The notes under the pieces are model-generated. The model was not told the DNA's origin and ran no database searches. It saw only the letters and a program-made list of their open reading frames with translations. Of a stretch of DNA of 64,000 bases, positions 1 to 7,862 are shown in pieces; the stretch's first letter is position 1; each line of letters opens with the position of its first letter. Location of the stretch: assembly GCA_964580235.1 (NCBI GenBank), contig CAZOJY010000003.1, positions 1 to 64,000 on the forward strand, written 5' to 3'. The stretch is from G020348385 sp964580235. GTDB taxonomy: Bacteria; Acidobacteriota; Aminicenantia; Aminicenantales; Aminicenantaceae. The translations under genes were made by a program, and so were the position numbers.

Positions 1-40
1 ATGTATATAGTATTAAATCCCGGTAAAAAAAATCATGTTT

Positions 41-55
41 ATGAATAATTCAGGT
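41..55 (+). repeat. copy of dispersed GAATAAT-CAGG motif
   Basis: ATGAATAATTCAGGT lies just downstream of the AbiEii-like gene. Related copies, in either orientation, occur at 6818-6843, 6848-6868, 6931-6947 and 14991-15006, all in spaces between genes. The upstream A-run (GTAAAAAAAAT, then GTTTRTGAATAATT) is shared with the 6931 copy. I recognise no named family. Confidence 0.5.
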
Positions 56-70
56 AAAATAGAATGCCAA

Positions 71-697
71 TTAAAAATTGTTGAATTTTTTGATTTCGTT
101 GATGTAAAAGTTTTTCACATTTTCCCAGGAAAATTGGACCTGCATATTCAGTTCTGGATCTCTATCAGCATCTTCGAAATAAACCAGGCTTTTTAAGATA
201 TGAAAGATGTTGTAGTTTTCCTTGCCATATTTTTTCTCGAAATATTTGAAAAACTCTTTTAAGGCAAGGTTGAATTTTTTCAGTATAAAATAGAGATCCA
301 CAAAATCCCGTTTGCTGCCTCTGGAAGAAATGGCATCAAGTTTCATGCATCCGATATCTTCAAGAGAGGAAACCTTTAAATTCAGGAAATGGTGAGGTTC
401 TCCAATCAAAGGGTAATTATAGTCGAAAAAGCTTACTTTTGTTTTATTGAATCTTCCGATCAGTGTTTGGGAATCTGAATAATCGGCAATAAAATGTCCG
501 CCTTTTCGCAGCGAGTTTTGTATCTTGAAGTGAGTGAGATCTTGCTTTGAAAAAAAATCGAGGTCGTCTGAAGTCCGATGGCCAAGGTGTAAAGCACAGG
601 CCGTTCCGCCGGCAAGATAAAAGTGTGCGATAAAATCTTGTTGAGAAAGCAGCGCTAAATTTTCTTTAGTCTTCTCGTCTAAAATGGATTCATGCAT
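71..697 (-). CDS. AbiEii/AbiGii-type nucleotidyltransferase toxin
   Basis: A 208-residue protein with the nucleotidyltransferase signature of the AbiEii family near its N-terminus: GGTACALHLGHRTSDDLDFF (residues about 30-49), with the paired acidic residues expected to bind metal. A second typical motif, KRDFVDLYFIL, lies near residue 130. In AbiE systems this is the toxin, thought to act as an NTP-transferase in phage defence or type IV toxin-antitoxin pairs. It starts inside the end of the upstream 82-residue gene (8-nt overlap), the usual antitoxin-toxin order. The pair is clearly more AT-rich than the rest of the window, which suggests acquisition. The family call is firm; activity and target are unknown. 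Confidence 0.85.
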   Translation of the reverse strand: MHESILDEKTKENLALLSQQDFIAHFYLAGGTACALHLGHRTSDDLDFFSKQDLTHFKIQNSLRKGGHFIADYSDSQTLIGRFNKTKVSFFDYNYPLIGEPHHFLNLKVSSLEDIGCMKLDAISSRGSKRDFVDLYFILKKFNLALKEFFKYFEKKYGKENYNIFHILKSLVYFEDADRDPELNMQVQFSWENVKNFYINEIKKFNNF

Positions 698-938
698 CCG
701 GCTGATCTTCCAGAAAGATTGACCAGAAATTTTTACTTTTTCTAGAGATGCGCCTGCTTCCTTCGAGCGTTTTTTTTATATCACTCAGCGAGACATTCGA
801 AAAAAGCCACTGGACTGCATCGTTGTCTCCTAATTCGAGAATTCTTTCAATGATGTACTGCTTATTTTTTTCAATTTCGATTTTTGATATATCAGTTTCC
901 CAGAAAAATAGTTGCAAGTATTTTGCAAGATTTTTCAT
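690..938 (-). CDS. putative antitoxin, DUF6922-like
   Basis: A small 82-residue protein beginning MKNLAKYLQLFFWETDISKI. The LFFWETDISKI...YIIERILELGDNDAVQWLF...ISRKSKNFWSIFL pattern resembles short proteins usually encoded just before AbiEii-like toxins (DUF6922 type). I chose the ATG at 938 rather than the in-frame upstream ATG at 968 because a TATAAT box sits 7 nt before 938 and the family starts there. It overlaps the toxin by 8 nt, so the two are probably translationally coupled. The antitoxin role is inferred from gene order. Confidence 0.7.
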   Translation of the reverse strand: MKNLAKYLQLFFWETDISKIEIEKNKQYIIERILELGDNDAVQWLFSNVSLSDIKKTLEGSRRISRKSKNFWSIFLEDQPDA

Positions 939-945
939 TTCTTTT

Positions 946-954
946 ATTATAACA
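946..954 (-). promoter_or_regulatory. extended -10 promoter of the toxin-antitoxin pair
   Basis: Read on the minus strand, TGTTATAAT is an extended -10 (TG-n-TATAAT) whose last base lies 7 nt before the ATG at 938. No good -35 is seen at 16-18 nt. Transcription would start at or next to the start codon, giving a nearly leaderless mRNA. Confidence 0.45.
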
Positions 955-986
955 CACCCAAGTAACAAATGGGGATGTTCCTATAG

Positions 987-3182
987 TCACCAGCGCCAGG
1001 AGTACTGGATTTTGATGAAAAACTGATTCAGTTCCGAGAGAAATCTTCCCTGAGTGTCCAGCCAGTTGCGGTTGTACACCACAAAAATATCCAGCAGACT
1101 GCGGTAGGTGAAACGCAGGCGGGTGTTCAGACCCAGGGATTTTGTGATGTTGTCATACTGGAGGAAACTGAGAATCTGAAAGTTGGGCGTGATGAAAAGA
1201 TCCATCCGGGCCCTTCCCAGCCGAATGTCCACATCGCCTCCGGTCAAACTTCCCCAGTTCCTTTCTCCCTCAAAAGCCAGGTTCAAGTGATGGGATGGCC
1301 TCCATGCCAGTTCAACCTGCAGCTGGCCCATGGTTCCGTCATACATCGTGCCGAACCACCATGTTAATTTTGTCGTCACTTTTCGTTTGCTGGCTGATTG
1401 GAATTCCAGGCGGTAGCGCCACCAATTGTATTCGCCCGCCTTGACAAAAACATCCTCTGCAATTTCGAAGTCTTCGGGAATACGTTCATAATAGGGGACG
1501 ATGTTGAATTCGATCCGGTCACCGCTTTCCAGGCGCCAGTTGAGGGGAGCTGTAAAAATCCTCCATTGGAAAATCTTTCCGTCCAGATCCCAGACTGCCT
1601 GAGTGAAAAATTCGTGCATCATTTGTCTTACCAGAGACCACTCCGGCCTTGGCTTATAGGCAAGATTGAAGTTCGCTTTGTAAATACCCCTCCAAGGCAC
1701 AAATCCCAGCGAGGGATCATAGTCTTCACCGACGCGCTTGAAATTGAATGAGATGTCCCAGAGATCATTGGGATAATCGACGGCAACTCCGAAGGCTGTG
1801 CGGTCGTTCCCCAAATCCTCACGATTGTTGAGCAATCCCCAGATTCCGACCAGGAAATTTTTATTCCCCTGAAAACGGGAGGTCTTATAGACGAAATCCA
1901 CCCCGGTCTGCCAGCTGTTGCCCCGTCCTAAAGGATCTCCAGCAGTTATGAGAAAACCCAACCTTGATTCTGCCCAGATTCTCTGAAAACCGCGGGCAGC
2001 AAAAAGATTTTTTCTTGGGGAAAGGCCCTCCACTGGCCGCATCAATGAATTAAGCACACCGAAACTGAAACGTCCGGTGCTGCCGGTCGCTTTGACAGCA
2101 AGATCTATCGGAACCGTTTCTTCCTCTACCAACCCGATGCGCCGGCTGAAAAACGGCAGCAAATCTCTGCTGTGGTAGAAGCTCATTCCCAGGCCAAATT
2201 CGAAAATATCCGAACCTTCGAGGAAAAAAGTTCTTTTTTCTGGGAAAAAAAGGGGAAACCGGGTCAGGTTGATCCGCCGGGTATCGACTTCGGTTTCGGC
2301 AAAATCCGTGTTGATGCTGAGGAGTCCGGTGACATTCCCTCCGAAATTTTTCAAAATATCCAGACCTGGCTCGAAATGGGTAGCGGCTGCTTCTTCTGAA
2401 GAATTCTGTATCCGGCTTCCCAGTGCATACGGCCGGATGGTCAAGCCCTTTCCCTGCTGGAATGCAGGAAGAGATGTGAGCTGGCCGGCTGTGCTGACGT
2501 TTGTGACTTTGAAGTTGCGGTTGGGTGCTGCCCAGCGGTCTGTTTCCTGCAGCCTCTGGATGCGCCGTTCCACATTAAATCCCCATTGTGTCAAACCCGT
2601 TGCGAATCGCAGGGTTTTGATCGGTATCAAAATTTCAGCGCTCCAACCTTTTTCAGACCGGCGTGCAGCCGCTTCCCAGATTCCGTCCCATTGGGCATTC
2701 TCTCCTTCTCCCTCTCTCTCGATCAAGCCGTCATACCGGGCCCCGTTTGGATTGATAGCGAAAATGTATCCTGTTCTGCCGTTTAAAAAAGTGTCAAGCA
2801 CGATCTTCACATGGTCTTCACCACGCAGTTGGGCATCCCGCTGCATGGTGAAGCTCACGATCTTATCAGGATCGCTGTCGGAGCACATGATCCCGATATA
2901 AATCGATTGGAAATCCACGATGACCCGGATCTCGGTTGGCATACTCGGAGGAACACCCTCATCCGGTTCAACCATGCTAAGAGGGCCGATGGGAGAGGCA
3001 TTTTGCCACACAGGTTCGGTTAACAAGCCATCAATTTTGATGTGTTCCTGCTGGGAGATCTGAAAGACCTGCGCCTCTGGTAAAGAAAATTTTGCTTTGG
3101 ATTGGATCGATCCCGGCTGGAGCAATAAAGCGGCAATAAGGAATGAAGGGAGGAACAACTTGAGGACTTTTGGCAAAATCAT
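987..3182 (-). CDS. DUF5916/CBM9-like outer-membrane beta-barrel protein
   Basis: A 731-residue exported protein. A signal peptide (LKLFLPSFLIAALLLQPGSIQS) is followed by a CBM9-like sandwich at about residues 35-230 (IKIDGLLTEPVWQNA, then NPNGARYDGLIEREGEGENA). The remainder is rich in alternating aromatic/polar beta strands ending in KIQYSWRW, a C-terminal aromatic as in outer-membrane barrels. This is the DUF5916 architecture, common in Acidobacteria and Bacteroidetes. Exact function is unknown; surface carbohydrate binding or transport is possible. It is the last gene of a minus-strand unit behind an ECF sigma/anti-sigma pair, 68 nt from the anti-sigma stop, and may be its regulatory target. 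Confidence 0.8.
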   Translation of the reverse strand: MILPKVLKLFLPSFLIAALLLQPGSIQSKAKFSLPEAQVFQISQQEHIKIDGLLTEPVWQNASPIGPLSMVEPDEGVPPSMPTEIRVIVDFQSIYIGIMCSDSDPDKIVSFTMQRDAQLRGEDHVKIVLDTFLNGRTGYIFAINPNGARYDGLIEREGEGENAQWDGIWEAAARRSEKGWSAEILIPIKTLRFATGLTQWGFNVERRIQRLQETDRWAAPNRNFKVTNVSTAGQLTSLPAFQQGKGLTIRPYALGSRIQNSSEEAAATHFEPGLDILKNFGGNVTGLLSINTDFAETEVDTRRINLTRFPLFFPEKRTFFLEGSDIFEFGLGMSFYHSRDLLPFFSRRIGLVEEETVPIDLAVKATGSTGRFSFGVLNSLMRPVEGLSPRKNLFAARGFQRIWAESRLGFLITAGDPLGRGNSWQTGVDFVYKTSRFQGNKNFLVGIWGLLNNREDLGNDRTAFGVAVDYPNDLWDISFNFKRVGEDYDPSLGFVPWRGIYKANFNLAYKPRPEWSLVRQMMHEFFTQAVWDLDGKIFQWRIFTAPLNWRLESGDRIEFNIVPYYERIPEDFEIAEDVFVKAGEYNWWRYRLEFQSASKRKVTTKLTWWFGTMYDGTMGQLQVELAWRPSHHLNLAFEGERNWGSLTGGDVDIRLGRARMDLFITPNFQILSFLQYDNITKSLGLNTRLRFTYRSLLDIFVVYNRNWLDTQGRFLSELNQFFIKIQYSWRW

Positions 3183-3250
3183 TGCTTTTATCGAAGGCGG
3201 TAGTATAAGGATTCTATGGAATTAACGCAAGGGAAGTCTGAGGATTTTCG

Positions 3251-3799
3251 CTATTTGGCCTGTGGGCCAATGCGGAAGTCAAGGGACGAGACCAAGAATT
3301 TACCGGTTGATTCCAGCGTTCTCTTTAATTCGGCATATTCCTTCTCGAGAGGAGATTCCACTTTCGAGAGCACATCTTCAGGAGAGGTCGCACGGATAAG
3401 GGCGGATATTTGGCCCGGTGAAGAAGCTTGTTTGGTCTGGAGATGGATGAAAAATAGAAGGCTGATGGCAAAAGCCAAAACCGTGAGGGCAGCAGCAAGA
3501 GAAGGGATCAGGGCAGGCCTTCCAAACGGCCATTTGGGCGTGCGGCTGCTGCGCCCAGGTTCAGTTCCCAGTTCTGGTTTTTCAGGAATCGCAGCCATTA
3601 TTTTTTCATTTAAAACTTCATCGAAATCCTGGAGAATAACTTTTTTATCCAGAGTGAACTTCTGTTTGAGCGAAGAGCAGAGTTCGGCATATTCCCGGCA
3701 TGTATCACATCGTTGTAAATGCTTATACACATTGCTGGATATCGTTTTTCCTGAATCTAATGCCTGGGAGATCTTCCATTTATAAAGGGGACAAAACAT
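3251..3799 (-). CDS. putative anti-sigma factor with zf-HC2 domain
   Basis: A 182-residue protein with an N-terminal zinc-binding anti-sigma motif (H-x3-C-x2-C, in HLQRCDTCREY) and one central transmembrane helix (LIPSLAAALTVLAFAISLLFFIHL), giving the cytoplasm-membrane-periplasm layout of RsiW/RseA-type regulators. I start it at the ATG at 3799, which has AGGAGA 6 nt upstream. The longer frame from 3817 would overlap the sigma stop and lacks its own ribosome site. Its place directly behind an ECF sigma gene supports a role in holding that sigma factor. Confidence 0.8.
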   Translation of the reverse strand: MFCPLYKWKISQALDSGKTISSNVYKHLQRCDTCREYAELCSSLKQKFTLDKKVILQDFDEVLNEKIMAAIPEKPELGTEPGRSSRTPKWPFGRPALIPSLAAALTVLAFAISLLFFIHLQTKQASSPGQISALIRATSPEDVLSKVESPLEKEYAELKRTLESTGKFLVSSLDFRIGPQAK

Positions 3800-3813
3800 T
3801 TTGTTTCTCCTCA

Positions 3814-4416
3814 TCATAAAAATGAAAATTTATGGGCAGCAGGAGTGGTCCCTGCGAGCTTTACAGAAGCGATAGATTGGTCCATCCTCTTTCCTAGATT
3901 CAACCGGGCCCTGTGCAGGAGGACCCGGACAGTGATCGGTTTTTTATTCAGGATTTTTGCCATCTCTTTGATCGGCATATCCTCGCCATAATGCAGCCAG
4001 AGGGCCTCGTATTGTTTCTTTCCCAGCTTGCTGGCCAGATGCCAGATGTTCTGAGATTCCTCCTTCTGGATAACGATTTCCTGTGGGTCTAGGCAGGAAG
4101 GATAAGTTTCGAGCGAAGTCGATCTTTTTTTTTCCGACCGGAAGCGGCTGATAGCCTGCCGGATGGCAATCGTATACAGCCATGTCGAGAATTTCCGTTC
4201 GGGATTGAAGCGGTTGATATTCCGGAAGGCTTTGAGAAAAGTCTCCTGGACCAGGTCTTCGGTATCCTGGTCTGTTTTAAAGCGGTGACGGAGAAAATAA
4301 AATAAGCGGGCGCTGTAACGGGAGACCAATTCTTCGAAAGAGGACCGCGAGCCAATTGACACATTAGAGGCTAGTTCTTCATCGGAGAGATGATTGACCG
4401 CTGGGGTGTTTTCCAT
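3814..4416 (-). CDS. RNA polymerase sigma factor, ECF (sigma-70 family)
   Basis: A 200-residue ECF sigma factor. Region 2 is seen as FEELVSRYSARLFYFLRHRF...DTEDLVQETFLKAFRNINRF...FSTWLYTIAIRQAISRFR (residues about 27-95). Region 4 is the C-terminal helix-turn-helix (KKQYEALWLHYGEDMPIKEMAKILNKKPITVRVLLHRARLNLGKRM). It heads a three-gene minus-strand unit with the anti-sigma factor and a large outer-membrane protein, suggesting control of an envelope function. Family assignment is secure; the signal is unknown. Confidence 0.93.
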   Translation of the reverse strand: MENTPAVNHLSDEELASNVSIGSRSSFEELVSRYSARLFYFLRHRFKTDQDTEDLVQETFLKAFRNINRFNPERKFSTWLYTIAIRQAISRFRSEKKRSTSLETYPSCLDPQEIVIQKEESQNIWHLASKLGKKQYEALWLHYGEDMPIKEMAKILNKKPITVRVLLHRARLNLGKRMDQSIASVKLAGTTPAAHKFSFL

Positions 4417-4602
4417 CAGCCTTCTGGCTCCTTTTCTGAATTATTACTTAGAAAATACATTCGGGCGTCAGCGAAGCAATCTCCTTTCATGGCTTGAGGG
4501 TGTCCTTGGACATGATATATTCATAAACAGTGCCAATGCTTCATGGGCTGCCGCCTTGCCCCCACGATCATTATAATCCTTATTTAAGCTATTTCCTAGG
4601 GA
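4417..4602. other. intergenic space, nothing recognised
   Basis: This 186-bp space should hold the promoter of the ECF sigma gene and the end of the upstream secreted-protein transcript. I see neither a clear -35/-10 pair nor a GC-rich hairpin with a T run. Confidence 0.5.
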
Positions 4603-5547
4603 CTATGGCAGGAGATTGAAATCCGGAATCAAATGAAACGCTGAGAATTTTGTTTTGCCCATTACGATATCGAGCAGCGCTTTGCTCGGGAAGTTCATCT
4701 CAAGGTAGAGTTTTTTGCCCTTGGTGGCTATCACAATATCTTCGGGAACCTTAAATCCTGGTTTTATCTCTTCCAACTGCATGTTTGCCAAAGAAATCAA
4801 ACCCCGCAAGACGTTTTCCATATTTTTGGCATCTTCCGGGGTTTTGACCGTAAAATTCAGACGGATGTTGAAATTTTCTTTGATTTCAGCGAGAGAGAAC
4901 ATCGCCGATTCTGTTTTTTTGATGATAAAAACTTTGGATTTACCTTCTGCTAGAGAAGATATATCTTTTGCCAAGGCTGCCAAAAACGCATTAGAAGGAA
5001 TCTCTTTTATATAGTCATTCATTGGCGAACGCGTTATATTTGGCTTTTTTCCGGCAATAACATCCAGTGCCAGTTGGAGGGTCTCCTGGTTCGGGCCCAG
5101 CAGTGCAAGATGATCATCGGCAAAGACGCCGTATTCGTGACTATCCCAGTTGTGGATGGTGTATTTTCCGTAGGGAATTTCCTTGTGTGAATTTTCTTCT
5201 GACAGAAGGCCGAGAAGATAATCCTGGTCAAAATCTCCTTGGAGGCAGATCACTGTTTTCATTTTGTTCTTTCCGAAGCCGAAAGCTGTAACACCATCGA
5301 TGTCCTCTAGAAGATCGATCTTATATTTCTTGTGGAATTCGGTGTCCTTTTTCCCTAATCCCAGAGCGTCTTCATTGTTGAGCAAGTGATTTCCGATTTG
5401 AGTGGCAGCAAACTTCTCTAAATCGAAGTGAATCACCCAGGTTGCCTCTGCAGGAATGATCGATTTTTGTAAAGTCACAGCCATTAAATTGCAACAAAAG
5501 AACAGGGCTAAAATGACAGTTACCATGATAATGACAGCTTTTTTCAT
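4603..5547 (-). CDS. secreted protein of unknown function
   Basis: A 314-residue protein with a signal peptide (MKKAVIIMVTVILALFFCCN) followed by a mixed alpha/beta region without motifs I recognise. Two repeats of similar style (TWVIHFDLEKF early; MNFPSKALLDIVMGK late) resemble exported DUF-type proteins of Planctomycetes and Acidobacteria, but I cannot name a family. The start is set at 5547 because AAGGAG lies 7 nt upstream; an in-frame ATG at 5568 lacks one. It appears monocistronic. No catalytic residues can be proposed. Confidence 0.7.
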   Translation of the reverse strand: MKKAVIIMVTVILALFFCCNLMAVTLQKSIIPAEATWVIHFDLEKFAATQIGNHLLNNEDALGLGKKDTEFHKKYKIDLLEDIDGVTAFGFGKNKMKTVICLQGDFDQDYLLGLLSEENSHKEIPYGKYTIHNWDSHEYGVFADDHLALLGPNQETLQLALDVIAGKKPNITRSPMNDYIKEIPSNAFLAALAKDISSLAEGKSKVFIIKKTESAMFSLAEIKENFNIRLNFTVKTPEDAKNMENVLRGLISLANMQLEEIKPGFKVPEDIVIATKGKKLYLEMNFPSKALLDIVMGKTKFSAFHLIPDFNLLP

Positions 5548-5678
5548 GCTTTTTCTCCTTGTTAGCATGGATTAATTTGTCCACTCTCTTATACGCTGCA
5601 GCTGGGATAACGTTACACATAACGGCTCTGTCTGTTGTGTGAATTCCATTCCAAGGATATGATAATAGAGAAAGTAGT

Positions 5679-6791
5679 TTACCTAAAATTTTGGGAATTG
5701 CTGGCTTTTCTTTTCTTTTTCAGTTCAAACGACGCTGTGGCTTTTTCTTCTCCGTTCACGATGATAGAAATCTGGTGAGTGCCCGGATAATGTTTTCGGG
5801 TCGTCTGCTCCTGGAATGCCTGTTTTTTCGATAGAGAATAAGTTCCCGAATCGTACTCTTTTTCCATGATTTTGAAAACTTTTTTGGATATTTTACCCTT
5901 GGCTTTAACAAAATAAACGGCATATTCTAGCCGAACCTTGCTTTTTTTCTTGATGTAAATGTCAAAGGTAAATGTCAAAGAATCTCCGATACTCAAGGCT
6001 TTTTTATCGAATTTCAAGTTCTTTATATCAATCAAGGATGGATCGCCGTATCCAAATATTTCGAGTGCCCTTTTGTTCCCGGCCTTGAGCATACTGCGGC
6101 AGGCGTGTTTTACGATTTTATCCGTATTTTCTGTATGCCCATGCCATTTCTCACAAATTTCTAAAGCCAGCTCGGGGTTGTCTTTGGAGATGTCGTTGAG
6201 ATTGTTGGCCACGCTTCTCCTGACATCTGCGGAGGGGTCATTTTTCAGTTTTTCCAGGATTGGCAAGATAGGGCTTGGGTCTTTTTTAAATTTTGGCAGT
6301 GCCACTGCCCACGGGAGCCTCGGACGGCAGCCCTCGCTGGCCAGACGCCGGACCTTTGGGTCTTCATCTCCGGCCAATACCAACATGCAGGCCATGCCAT
6401 TTTCAGGATCTTTTGCGAGGAAGGGACGGACAGCCAGTTCTGCCGAGATGTATTTTGTGAAATGCCTCAGAGCCGGCATAGACAAATCCCACTCCTCCAA
6501 TCCGTAGGTGGCGACGAAGTCGGGCAAAGCCAATGCCTCAAATCCTTTGACATGGGGAACAGCTTTCATCAGGATATCCAGAGCTTCCTTGTAGGACTTC
6601 GATAACGTATCAAACAAACACTTGGTTGTGTGTTTCATCTTGTCCAGTAGTTCTTTTGCTTCGAAAGATTCATCGAACATCAGCTCGAGAAATTGTGTTT
6701 TATCGAAGCCAGGATAGTGTCGTTTGATTACATCCGCAAATTTATCGATCGATTCCCTGGTGAAAAATATGTCTTTGAGCCGTTCAGCCAT
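5679..6791 (-). CDS. DNA alkylation repair protein, AlkC type (HEAT-repeat glycosylase)
   Basis: A 370-residue protein with helical HEAT-like repeats (residues about 20-250), including ASEGCRPRLPWAVALPKF and DVRRSVANNLNDISK, which are characteristic of AlkC/AlkD DNA glycosylases removing 3- or 7-alkyl purines. A C-terminal Ig-like beta domain (about 265-360, with SIGDSLTFTFDIYIKKKSKVRLEYAVYFVKAKG) is typical of AlkC-type members and may contact DNA. GGGAGG precedes the start. It stands alone, with an inverted repeat and dispersed motifs upstream. Substrate range cannot be read from sequence. Confidence 0.85.
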   Translation of the reverse strand: MAERLKDIFFTRESIDKFADVIKRHYPGFDKTQFLELMFDESFEAKELLDKMKHTTKCLFDTLSKSYKEALDILMKAVPHVKGFEALALPDFVATYGLEEWDLSMPALRHFTKYISAELAVRPFLAKDPENGMACMLVLAGDEDPKVRRLASEGCRPRLPWAVALPKFKKDPSPILPILEKLKNDPSADVRRSVANNLNDISKDNPELALEICEKWHGHTENTDKIVKHACRSMLKAGNKRALEIFGYGDPSLIDIKNLKFDKKALSIGDSLTFTFDIYIKKKSKVRLEYAVYFVKAKGKISKKVFKIMEKEYDSGTYSLSKKQAFQEQTTRKHYPGTHQISIIVNGEEKATASFELKKKRKASNSQNFR

Positions 6792-6817
6792 TGCTGTTTC
6801 CTCCCAAAATATATTAA

Positions 6818-6843
6818 CCTGGATAATTCATAAATTATCCAGG
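6818..6843. repeat. perfect inverted repeat, 11-bp arms
   Basis: CCTGGATAATT, a CATA loop, then AATTATCCAGG. Each arm is a version of the dispersed GAATAAT-CAGG motif, so the hairpin is two copies facing each other. It lies 27 nt upstream of the AlkC-type start and could be an operator or part of a REP-like unit. Confidence 0.65.
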
Positions 6844-6847
6844 CTGC

Positions 6848-6868
6848 CCTGAATTATTCATGTACGAG
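6848..6868 (-). repeat. copy of dispersed GAATAAT-CAGG motif
   Basis: On the minus strand this reads CTCGTACATGAATAATTCAG followed by G. It shares the CTCGT...TGAATAAT context with the copy at 14991. Confidence 0.5.
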
Positions 6869-6930
6869 TTTAAAATCAAGGGACACGTTACCTGATTTCA
6901 ATGCTCAAACAATCCTGTAAAAAAAATGTT

Positions 6931-6947
6931 TGTGAATAATTACAGGT
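6931..6947 (+). repeat. copy of dispersed GAATAAT-CAGG motif
   Basis: TGTGAATAATTACAGGT is preceded by an A-run as in the copy at position 41. It is inverted relative to the copy at 6848, with about 60 bp between them. Confidence 0.5.
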
Positions 6948-7157
6948 TAATTTATTACGGTTATGACTTCAAAGGAAAAATAGAACCGTCCCTTTTTTTA
7001 TTGAAATGTCACACTATTTCGTTTAAAATGTAATGTTCTGAATTTCTGAGGTTTTTTGATAAGATAGTCTGCTAATTTTGGCATAATACTATCGATATTT
7101 ATATTGAATTCATATTGATTCATAAGAAGAATTATCACGCAATGGGAGCTGGGAATA

Positions 7158-7838
7158 ATGGAAAAAAAGATGAAACCTTTTATTCAAGTCTATTGTCCTG
7201 AATGCCAGGAGATGATCAGTCCGGGAGAATGGACGGCCTGTCCTTATTTCGAGGGTGAAAAGCTGAATATTTCAGACACTGAAGATGCGATGAAACAGAT
7301 CTTTCGGTGCCATGTCCAGTGCGACTGTAAAATCGAATATTCCTACTACGATGGCAACAAATTAATCACCAAAGTAGAGGATGCGATCGAAGACCAGGAG
7401 AGCTTGCGGCGGATCCTGTCTCTGGTATCGAAAAAAGCGGGTCCACCAGACAAAGGGGCGGCAAAAAAAGTTCTTCTTGTGGATGACGATAAAGACTTCT
7501 TGGAAATGCACTCTATTGTGTTGGAGAATAGAGGTTATGAGGTTATTACAGCCAGAAGCTCGAAGGAATGCATGGACAGGCTGGAGGGAATAAAGCCTGA
7601 CATCGTCGTTCTCGATGTTATGATGGAACAATTTGATGCCGGCTTTAAAGCCAGTGAGAAAATCAAACAGAAATACGAAGATCTTCCGGTCATGCTGTTA
7701 ACATCCATTGGAGCGCAGACGAGCCTGGACTTTTCATCCAGTGAGGAAGTGCTGAGAGTCAGCGGGGCAGATGTTCTTCTGGATAAGCCGGTAAGCCCAA
7801 AAGTCTTGATCGATGAGATCGAACGGCTGACAAGCTGA
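7158..7838 (+). CDS. response regulator with N-terminal cysteine-rich domain
   Basis: A 226-residue protein. Residues about 1-75 form a cysteine-rich module (YCPECQEM...CPYF...FRCHVQCDCKIEY) that looks like a zinc ribbon or metal/redox site. Residues about 110-226 are a CheY-like receiver (VLLVDDDKDFLEM, phospho-acceptor D in IVVLDVMM, K in LLDKPVS). There is no DNA-binding output domain. It heads the operon whose next gene is the hydrogenase-like kinase and is probably phosphorylated by it. GGGAGCTGGGAATA precedes the ATG. The receiver closely resembles the one at 9919. Confidence 0.88.
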   Translation: MEKKMKPFIQVYCPECQEMISPGEWTACPYFEGEKLNISDTEDAMKQIFRCHVQCDCKIEYSYYDGNKLITKVEDAIEDQESLRRILSLVSKKAGPPDKGAAKKVLLVDDDKDFLEMHSIVLENRGYEVITARSSKECMDRLEGIKPDIVVLDVMMEQFDAGFKASEKIKQKYEDLPVMLLTSIGAQTSLDFSSSEEVLRVSGADVLLDKPVSPKVLIDEIERLTS

Positions 7839-7862
7839 TAGGCTGATAATCACCCAAAATCC

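Larger units (their letters stand above)
6792..7157. other. repeat-containing intergenic region
   Basis: This 366-bp divergent spacer contains no convincing gene. It holds an 11-bp-arm hairpin at 6818-6843, two oppositely oriented copies of the dispersed motif (6848-6868 and 6931-6947), and a GAACCGTCCCTTTTTTT stretch near 6984 that resembles the edges of REP-like elements. The promoters of the AlkC-type gene and the 7158 operon must also lie here; I could not assign them. Confidence 0.5.

Noticed and set aside
2269..2901. A 210-codon plus-strand frame inside the DUF5916 gene
   Set aside because: It is antisense to a well-supported outer-membrane protein and shows no recognisable domain.
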